Below are positions 5,061-10,001 of a DNA stretch of 10,001 bases, piece by piece. Under the pieces are notes generated by a model that saw only the letters and a list, made by a program, of their open reading frames with translations, searched no databases and was not told where the DNA came from. A program made the position numbers and the translations under genes. Numbering within the stretch: position 1 is the stretch's first letter; each line of letters opens with the position of its first letter. This stretch comes from Nitrospirota bacterium (lineage in GTDB: Bacteria; Nitrospirota; Thermodesulfovibrionia; Thermodesulfovibrionales; Dissulfurispiraceae), in contig JACREW010000128.1 in the NCBI GenBank assembly GCA_016212685.1, positions 1 through 10,001 on the forward strand. Reading direction: 5' to 3'.

Positions 5061-7691
5061 TTATTTCATATGTCCTTTAACGAACTCCTCGATATACCAG
5101 TCGGTAACGGCGTCGTTATACATGACCATATCGAGCTGTTTGGTGTATACGGTCAGTTTCCCGAGGATTTCCAATTTCTCTTCAATTGCGCTGCTTTTGT
5201 ATTTAGTAATGGAGGCGTCTATTACATCTTCAACAAACTTGACCCTGAAATCAAGTTTTTTAAGTATTTCCGTTATCAGCCTTACCCTTCTTAGCCTTCT
5301 GTCCGTGATGGCGCCCCCTCCTTTAAAGAAAAATCTTATATAGTTGTCATTCATATTTTCTCCTGCATATGCCTCTACAGCAGAGAAGTGATACCCCAGC
5401 CTGAGAGAAAAGTTAATGTATTCCCTTGAGATGAAAGAGAAGCTCTCTTCGCCTGTTTTGCGGAGTTCTTGCTCAGGAATGGTTGCGGTGTGCGCTATCA
5501 TGCCGAAAAAACCCTTTGTGTCGAACGGCTGCGGCTCAGGCCATCTCATGGAGGCAAGTCCTTTGAAAAACGCATTAAACGGTATTGAGCAGATATGTTC
5601 GGGTAAAAGTTTTTTGTTGCCTTTTATACCGCCGCCTAAATCAATAAGCGATATACTGAGCGGAATTCCTGCTGTCAGTCTCCTCGCCTCACCGATCCGT
5701 CCCGAGGGCATGTCTTTAATTTTGAACATTTCGTGCATGCCTGTTTCGTGACAAAAACGCGTAATATCATGGAGGGTATCGCAGAATTCCGGTTTGAAGT
5801 TTTCGTCTTCAGGATCGACTAAATTAAGCGGAACTACCCATTTCAGCGCCTTTTCGAGCGTCTTGAAAAGCTCTGTGCCCTTGAACGGTTCTTCCCTTTT
5901 TGAGAATTCGAGCAGTTCGTCAACCCTGCCTTCATAGATATTGCAGTTCACCGCGTCCACTGTTATTTCCTGCCCGTCCCTAATAATATCTGTCGCGATC
6001 TCTGTATCGAGGATTGCTGGCACCTGAAATTCCCTCGCAAGCGACGCCATATGGCCTGTAGCTCCCCCGATATCAGTAATGATCGCGCTTGCCTTATTCA
6101 TTACCGTAACGAACTTCGTGGATGTGTGTTTCGCCACCAAAACAGCGCCTTCAGGAAAGTCTTTAAGGTCTTCCTCTTTTTTAAGTATAAACGCCCTGCC
6201 GCAGCCTATGCCCTTAGAGGCTATAACGCCTTTATCGATGAGGATGTTGTAGCCCTTTAAGCGCGTCGGAACCTTCAGCCTCTGCTCTTCGGCCGGCAAT
6301 ACCCTTAACGGCCGTGTTTGAAGTATGTTTATGCGGCCATGCTTGTCTGTAGCCCATTCATTATCCTGCGGGCTGTTATAATGATTTTCGAGAGTAACGG
6401 CATATCCGGCAAGCGCCTTGACCTGTTCATCGGTCAGGCATGGCTTCCCTTTCATATCGTCGGGCAGAAGGACTTCTTTTAGTTCTCCGTCAGGTTTGCA
6501 TATCAGCATGGTATCCTGTACCGGTATCTTTTTTTCTTTTACTGCTATTTCAGGATGACTTGATACTATATATGTCTCGGGTGTTACCGCCCCTTCTACG
6601 GCGCATTTGCCTAAACCCCGCACCGCGCTGATTATTATCTCGTTTTTTTGTGGAGAGTTCGGGTCCTTTGAATACATTACTCCGCCTGCTACGGCGTCAA
6701 CCATCGTAACGACGCCTACGGACATGACCATTTCATATTCCTGAAACCCTTTTGACTTATAGTAGAATATGGCGCGCGGGGTAAAGAGGCTTGCCACTAC
6801 TTCTTTATATTTTTGTATTATCGAGTCTTCGGGGACATTGAGGAATGTGTAATACTGGCCTGCAAAGCTGAAATCCCCGTCCTCCTGTAATGCGCTGCTT
6901 CGGACGGAGACACGAACAGTCGAAGGTTCACCCTCCCCTTCATCCCCTCCCATCAAGGGAGGGGAGATAAAAGAGAGTCCCCTCTCCCCTTGCGGGAGAG
7001 GGCGAGGGTGAGGGGTATTTTTAATTTTCGACTTTAAACTTTCAACGGATTCTATGATCGCCTTTTCTATGTCTTCCGGCATTTCACCTTCTATGACCAT
7101 ATCCTGCATCTCTTTGCTTGTCCTGTTGAGCTGCTCCATGTCGTCTATCTGAAGTTCGGACAGCCTTTTGTTTATCTTCTCCAAAAACCCGTTATGCTCC
7201 ATGAATTTTTTGTAGGCGAATGCAGTTACGGCAAAGCCGTCAGGAGTCGGGATATGAATGCGGTTTTTCACCTCTCCAATATGCGCGTTCTTGCCGCCGA
7301 CCATGTCCAGCGCTTCTTTGGTAATTTCATCAAAAGGTATCGTATAACCACTGACGGGAATCTCTTTTTTTCTTTCTATCGTTTTTTGTATTTCATAAAC
7401 GATTTGGTTGAATTTGGCGGTGAGGGCCGAATATTTATCGTTTGATATCCTGTTCAGGCTGTCTATAATATCCCTGACTCCGGCAGTTACAGCCTCGGTG
7501 TTCGATTCGATATACTGCCTGTCGAATAGAAACTCGCCTGAAAGCTTCTCCTCCATGTCGGCCATTATTTCGAGCGCCAGATTGTTTTTGTTCAGGAGGT
7601 TTTGAAACGAAAGATATTTTTCTTTAAAAATATCTTCGTCTCTCTTGTCTTGATGCGGAGGCTTTTTGAACAGCGACCTTAAAAAACGCAT
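5061..7691 (-). CDS. PpsA-like phosphotransferase (ATP-grasp + phosphohistidine domain, atypical C terminus)
   Basis: An 876-residue cytoplasmic protein related to PEP synthase and pyruvate phosphate dikinase. After a helical N-terminal region (about 1-120) comes the ATP-grasp domain, with VGGKNAHIGEV (Gly132, Gly133, Lys134), the nucleotide-binding SVRSSALQEDG (Arg264) followed by FAGQYYTFLNV, then ASLFTPRAIFYY and GGVMYSKDPNS. Next is the swivelling domain with the likely phospho-acceptor His547 in TDIGGATGHMASLAREF; the common form is GGxTSHAA. In normal PpsA or PPDK a TIM-barrel PEP/pyruvate site of about 300 residues follows. Here about 270 residues show none of its usual motifs, so the final acceptor may not be pyruvate. 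Residues 226-255 are encoded by two palindromic repeats. I chose the ATG at 7691 over a TTG nine codons upstream; neither has a Shine-Dalgarno sequence, and TATAAT lies 7 bases before the ATG. The catalytic domains are clear, but the reaction is not. Confidence 0.88.
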   Translation of the reverse strand: MRFLRSLFKKPPHQDKRDEDIFKEKYLSFQNLLNKNNLALEIMADMEEKLSGEFLFDRQYIESNTEAVTAGVRDIIDSLNRISNDKYSALTAKFNQIVYEIQKTIERKKEIPVSGYTIPFDEITKEALDMVGGKNAHIGEVKNRIHIPTPDGFAVTAFAYKKFMEHNGFLEKINKRLSELQIDDMEQLNRTSKEMQDMVIEGEMPEDIEKAIIESVESLKSKIKNTPHPRPLPQGERGLSFISPPLMGGDEGEGEPSTVRVSVRSSALQEDGDFSFAGQYYTFLNVPEDSIIQKYKEVVASLFTPRAIFYYKSKGFQEYEMVMSVGVVTMVDAVAGGVMYSKDPNSPQKNEIIISAVRGLGKCAVEGAVTPETYIVSSHPEIAVKEKKIPVQDTMLICKPDGELKEVLLPDDMKGKPCLTDEQVKALAGYAVTLENHYNSPQDNEWATDKHGRINILQTRPLRVLPAEEQRLKVPTRLKGYNILIDKGVIASKGIGCGRAFILKKEEDLKDFPEGAVLVAKHTSTKFVTVMNKASAIITDIGGATGHMASLAREFQVPAILDTEIATDIIRDGQEITVDAVNCNIYEGRVDELLEFSKREEPFKGTELFKTLEKALKWVVPLNLVDPEDENFKPEFCDTLHDITRFCHETGMHEMFKIKDMPSGRIGEARRLTAGIPLSISLIDLGGGIKGNKKLLPEHICSIPFNAFFKGLASMRWPEPQPFDTKGFFGMIAHTATIPEQELRKTGEESFSFISREYINFSLRLGYHFSAVEAYAGENMNDNYIRFFFKGGGAITDRRLRRVRLITEILKKLDFRVKFVEDVIDASITKYKSSAIEEKLEILGKLTVYTKQLDMVMYNDAVTDWYIEEFVKGHMK
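6927..7016. repeat. Two palindromic repeats inserted in frame in the PpsA-like gene
   Basis: Two perfect inverted repeats lie side by side within the coding region. One has 8-base arms (CCCCTCCC at 6944-6951, GGGAGGGG at 6957-6964) around ATCAA. The other has 9-base arms (CCCTCTCCC at 6980-6988, GGGAGAGGG at 6994-7002) around CTTGC. On the coding strand they translate to residues 226-255, including TPHPRPLPQGERG and SPPLMGGDEGEGE. These Pro/Gly/Glu-rich peptides have no counterpart in PpsA and resemble peptides that appear wherever this type of intergenic repeat is read through. They sit in the segment just before the SVRSS nucleotide-binding strand. The frame is intact. Confidence 0.8.
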
Positions 7692-7697
7692 AATAAA

Positions 7698-7703
7698 AAT
7701 TAT
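7698..7703 (-). promoter_or_regulatory. Candidate -10 box, PpsA-like gene (possible leaderless start)
   Basis: On the minus strand the sequence TATAAT, inside the longer TATTATAAT, lies 6-7 bases before the ATG at 7691. No Shine-Dalgarno sequence is visible and the -35 region is weak. This is the same arrangement as at the kinase start, and suggests a leaderless transcript. Confidence 0.35.
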
Positions 7704-7759
7704 AATACAAAACCTCAACTAAAATCAGAGACAGAACTATTTTAGGCTCAAAAAAGTTC

Positions 7760-7788
7760 TTGACAACCCTTAAATATAATATTATTAT
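7760..7788 (+). promoter_or_regulatory. Sigma-70-type promoter of the GntR-CBS-DASS operon
   Basis: A perfect -35 TTGACA at 7760-7765 is followed, after 17 bases, by the -10 TATTAT at 7783-7788; an overlapping TATAAT at 7786-7791 gives a 20-base spacer. Transcription would start at about 7795, roughly 45 bases before the regulator's ATG. The AT-rich tract also holds the 10-base palindrome ATAATATTAT (7776-7785). Confidence 0.65.
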
Positions 7789-7821
7789 AATGATATGCTG
7801 TATTGATTATAATGACATTAT
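7784..7821. promoter_or_regulatory. Candidate operator for the GntR-family regulator
   Basis: A 13-base perfect palindrome, ATAATG-A-CATTAT (7809-7821), lies just after the predicted transcription start and just before the ribosome binding site of the regulator gene. The 10-mer ATTATAATGA occurs twice, at 7784-7793 and 7806-7815, 22 bases apart (about two helical turns), the first copy overlapping the -10 box. This fits autorepression by the adjacent GntR protein, as is common for the HutC group. It does not match the textbook HutC half-site, so binding is inferred from position and symmetry. Confidence 0.45.
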
Positions 7822-7826
7822 GTTAT

Positions 7827-7832
7827 GAGGGA
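7827..7832 (+). promoter_or_regulatory. Ribosome binding site that selects the 7840 start
   Basis: GAGGGA lies 7 bases before the ATG at 7840, whereas the in-frame ATG at 7825 overlaps it and has no purine-rich sequence of its own upstream. The later ATG is therefore the likely start. Confidence 0.7.
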
Positions 7833-7839
7833 AAATGCT

Positions 7840-8574
7840 ATGACACTGATTGACAGAGATAATCCGCAAAAACTTTACCTTCAACTATACGGAATATTGC
7901 GTGGAAAGATCGAGAGCGGGGAGTGGGCCGTGGACTCTCAGATACCTACTGAAGAGGATCTTTGCAAAACCTATGAGGTAAGCAAAGCCACGGTCAGGAT
8001 TGCCGTATCGGACCTTGCAAGGCAGGGTTATCTAAGGCGGCAACAGGGAAAGGGGACATTTGTCTGCAAGAGGGTCATTCCCGAAGGGCTATCGATGTTT
8101 ACGAGTTTCAAGGAACTCATGCTTGAAGCCGGCATAAACTTCTCTACAAAGGTCCTTGCCCAGACGGTCATCATGCCTATAGACGATCTCGATTTGAAGC
8201 TGGATATCGCGGAAGACAAACACGTTATTTATATAAAGAGACTGCGTTTGATAGATAACGAGCCTATTTTGCTGCAGGAAACATACATGCCGCACCATAT
8301 ATGTCCCTTGCTGCTGGAGGAAGACCTCGAGAACAATTCACTGCTTGAAGTGCTTGAAAAAAAGTGCAGCGTAAAGATAACGAGCGTGCAGGATTATATA
8401 GGCATAGATTATCTTAACGAGGAAGAAGGCAGGTTATTAGGGTTGCCGGAAGGCTCCGCCGCGCTGGTTTTAGAGCAGCTTTTTTATTCCGGCAAAAACA
8501 AAATAAATTACACCCGCTCGATAAAAAGACCGGACAGGTTCAAGTTTTTTATAGAGCTCGAAAGAAAACAGTAA
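7840..8574 (+). CDS. GntR-family transcriptional regulator, HutC subfamily (UTRA effector domain)
   Basis: A 244-residue cytoplasmic DNA-binding protein. Residues 10-76 form the GntR winged helix-turn-helix: LYLQLYGILRGKIESGEW, IPTEEDLCKTYEVSKATVR (36-53, with the recognition helix at the end) and the wing QGYLRRQQGKGTFV (62-75). Residues about 97-238 form a UTRA ligand-binding domain, with the typical YIKRLRLIDNEPILLQETYM strand-helix unit (131-150) and the C-terminal EEEGRLLGLPEGSAALVLEQ. An in-frame ATG five codons earlier is less likely for lack of a ribosome binding site. It is the first gene of a run with the CBS protein (13 bases later) and the DASS transporter, and diverges from the PpsA-like gene. 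It most likely represses its own operon until the transporter's substrate or a metabolite of it binds the UTRA domain. The effector cannot be told from the sequence. Confidence 0.93.
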   Translation: MTLIDRDNPQKLYLQLYGILRGKIESGEWAVDSQIPTEEDLCKTYEVSKATVRIAVSDLARQGYLRRQQGKGTFVCKRVIPEGLSMFTSFKELMLEAGINFSTKVLAQTVIMPIDDLDLKLDIAEDKHVIYIKRLRLIDNEPILLQETYMPHHICPLLLEEDLENNSLLEVLEKKCSVKITSVQDYIGIDYLNEEEGRLLGLPEGSAALVLEQLFYSGKNKINYTRSIKRPDRFKFFIELERKQ

Positions 8575-8587
8575 AAAAGGAGGATTT

Positions 8588-9109
8588 ATGGCAGGAGGGA
8601 AAACAGTAAAGGATTTGATGGTCGATGTCTTTGAGTTTCCTCACATTCCGTATTGGTTTTCGATAAGACAGGCAATGGGAATTATCAAAAAATCGGTGCT
8701 GGAAAGCGCTAAGTGCGTCAGACCAATCGTGATACTGGTGTTTGATGAAAAGTACAATCTCGTCGGCACATTGACCCACATTAATATCCTAAAGGGTATC
8801 GAGCCTAAGTTTTTGAAGCATACTACAAAGGCTCAGGTCACTGAAGATTCGCAGGAGGGCTTATCCGTTATATGGGACAGCCTTTTTAATAAGGAATCCG
8901 CGGCATTGGCGGAAAAACCCGTAAGCGAGGTCATGGTTCCGGCAAAGCTGTTTGTCGAGCAGGACGACCCTGTCACAAAGGCTGCGTATTTGATGCTGCA
9001 TAATGACGCGATCCTGTTGCCTGTTTTGGAGAATAAAAAGAAGCTTATAGGCGTAGTAAGGATGATAGAAGTATTCGATGAAGTATCTAACGCCATTTTA
9101 AACGAATAA
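8588..9109 (+). CDS. Two-CBS-domain protein
   Basis: A 173-residue cytoplasmic protein made of a CBS pair with no other domain. CBS1 covers about residues 6-72 (VKDLMVDVF, then PIVILVFDEKYNLVGTLTHINILKG). CBS2 covers about 111-171 (PVSEVMVPAKLFVEQDDPV, then AILLPVLENKKKLIGVVRMIEVFDEV). A helical linker joins them. CBS pairs usually bind adenine nucleotides or S-adenosylmethionine and regulate an attached or neighbouring enzyme or channel. The gene has a strong AGGAGG 6 bases before the ATG, sits 13 bases after the regulator and 16 bases before the DASS transporter, so it probably acts as a soluble energy sensor for that transporter. The N-terminal CBS1 is less canonical and has a long insertion (FEFPHIPYWFSIRQ). 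Confidence 0.9.
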   Translation: MAGGKTVKDLMVDVFEFPHIPYWFSIRQAMGIIKKSVLESAKCVRPIVILVFDEKYNLVGTLTHINILKGIEPKFLKHTTKAQVTEDSQEGLSVIWDSLFNKESAALAEKPVSEVMVPAKLFVEQDDPVTKAAYLMLHNDAILLPVLENKKKLIGVVRMIEVFDEVSNAILNE

Positions 9110-9125
9110 TAAAGGGAGGGTATTC

Positions 9126-10001
9126 ATGTCAGAAAAGGATATTAAGATTAAACAGGGCTTGCCGGAGCCTCCGCAGGAAATACTGATCGCGACTCCCAAA
9201 ATTCCATTTGACTGGAAAAGGGTGTTTTTTATCTTATTGGGCTTAGGCCTTTTCCTTTTCATTTATTTTATGCCGCAGTGGAAAGACGCCGTTGACCCTA
9301 CGGGCAAGGCATTTCCTCTGCCGAAGGAGGGCAAAGGCGCTTTGGCCCTTTTCATGCTGGCAAGCATCTGGTGGATATTTGAGGTGGTGCCGATCGGAGT
9401 GACTGCCATAGCAATCGGCGTGTTTCAGGCCATATTTGCCATACGTCCGGCAAAGGATGCGTTTAAGGATTTTATGGACCCGTCTGTTATGTTTATCTTC
9501 GCTTCGGTTGTTGTGGGTCTCGCATTTACTAAATCAGGACTTACCAAGCGCCTTGCGTACAAGATGCTTGAAGTCGTCGGCGAAAAAACAAACATGATTT
9601 TATTAGGGGCATTGGTAGTAACAGCAGGGCTTGCCCATGTCATGGCGCATACCGCTGCTGCTGCTACTGTATTTCCGATACTCCTCGCAGTCAACGCCCT
9701 TTACGGCGAAGGAGACAAACAGACCAATTTCGGCAAGGCGCTTTTTATAGGTATGGCCTACGCGGCAGGCGCAGGCAGTGTTATCACCTTCTTAGGCTCG
9801 GCGCGCGCCGCTGCCGGAGCAGGCATGTTTGCTGAATTCACCGGCAGGACCATCGGGTTCTTTGAACTTTCGAAATATTCTTTCGTTATCGGCTGGGGTA
9901 TGGTCTTTCTGATCTGGATTTACCTGATGGTATTCCTGAAGCCTGAAAAGAATATAATACCCGGGCTTAAAGAAAAGGTCGGCAAGCTCTCAAAAGAACT
10001 C
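9126..10001 (+). CDS. DASS/SLC13-family anion transporter, 5' part (3' end outside window)
   Basis: The first 292 residues of an inner-membrane transporter of the divalent anion:sodium symporter family, whose members carry dicarboxylates, citrate or sulfate. A soluble N terminus of 30 residues leads to helix 1 (about 32-50). Further hydrophobic segments lie at about 71-106, 119-136, 157-173, 177-193, 206-224 and 252-271. ALALFMLASIWWIFEVVPIGVTAI is typical of the family's early helices, and the reentrant-loop region is at MAHTAAAATVFPILLAV (173-189), where well-studied members have SNTA. The usual GTPPN-type stretch after AYAA is replaced by LGSARAAAG (223-231). The ATG has a strong GGGAGGG upstream. 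It is the third gene behind the GntR regulator. Family membership is clear, but the altered motifs mean the coupling ion and substrate are open; sulfate or an organic acid are the simplest guesses. Confidence 0.88.
   Translation, partial: MSEKDIKIKQGLPEPPQEILIATPKIPFDWKRVFFILLGLGLFLFIYFMPQWKDAVDPTGKAFPLPKEGKGALALFMLASIWWIFEVVPIGVTAIAIGVFQAIFAIRPAKDAFKDFMDPSVMFIFASVVVGLAFTKSGLTKRLAYKMLEVVGEKTNMILLGALVVTAGLAHVMAHTAAAATVFPILLAVNALYGEGDKQTNFGKALFIGMAYAAGAGSVITFLGSARAAAGAGMFAEFTGRTIGFFELSKYSFVIGWGMVFLIWIYLMVFLKPEKNIIPGLKEKVGKLSKEL

Noticed and set aside
5001..5294. Plus-strand ORF of 97 residues beginning in the end of the four-helix gene
   Set aside because: It runs antisense to the conserved C-terminal coding region of the PpsA-like gene, has no recognisable domain, and its start has no ribosome binding site.
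6900..7022. Frameshift or assembly error in the PpsA-like gene
   Set aside because: The frame is open on both sides and the motifs before (GGKN) and after (SVRSS) are in the same frame, so the extra residues are an in-frame insertion.
7692..7718. TTG start nine codons upstream of the chosen start of the PpsA-like gene
   Set aside because: The extension is an unusual hydrophobic string without a Shine-Dalgarno sequence, and an ATG with a nearby -10 box follows. It cannot be fully excluded.
9425..9694. Minus-strand ORF of 89 residues
   Set aside because: It is the antisense shadow of the conserved DASS transporter core, with no supporting start signal.

Overview
The window looks like a chromosomal segment of a Gram-negative anaerobe with moderate GC content. 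The gene style (DASS and TauE/SafE anion transporters, UspA and CBS accessory proteins, a Cache/PAS histidine kinase, a PpsA-like protein and many short palindromic repeats) resembles sulfur-metabolising Nitrospirota or Desulfobacterota. That assignment is an inference from gene content; no rRNA or other marker gene is present.

Layout. (1) 2-1759, plus strand: the 3' part of a TauE/SafE permease, an unrecognised two-helix membrane protein, and a UspA protein. A near-perfect inverted repeat lies just before uspA. (2) 1840-4593, plus strand: a membrane histidine kinase and a receiver-only response regulator, separated by a short inverted heptanucleotide-repeat element. (3) 4579-5057: a four-helix-bundle gene of the 23S rRNA intervening-sequence protein family, lower in GC than its neighbours, enclosed by two heptanucleotide arrays in opposite orientation. 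(4) 5061-7691, minus strand: a large PpsA-like protein with an ATP-grasp domain and a swivelling phosphohistidine domain, but no recognisable PEP/pyruvate TIM barrel. Two palindromic repeats are inserted in frame in its ATP-grasp region. (5) 7840-10001, plus strand: a probable operon of a GntR/HutC regulator, a two-CBS-domain protein and the 5' part of a DASS-family anion transporter, behind a good promoter and a palindromic operator candidate.

Working together (inference): two inorganic or organic anion transport modules lie at the two ends. One carries a UspA protein and the other a CBS protein, both nucleotide-sensing types. Between them are a phosphorelay and a phosphotransfer enzyme. This suggests anion (possibly sulfate or sulfite) flux tuned to energy charge, but nothing in the sequence fixes the substrate.

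The most unusual material is the repeats. Heptanucleotide arrays (consensus about GTTGAAN) supply the stop codons of the kinase and the response regulator, the upstream region of the four-helix gene, and the sequence abutting the PpsA-like stop codon. Together with the four-helix gene they look like a small mobile cassette plus an empty relative. A separate family of C/G-rich palindromes occurs once between genes and twice as coding sequence inside the PpsA-like gene.
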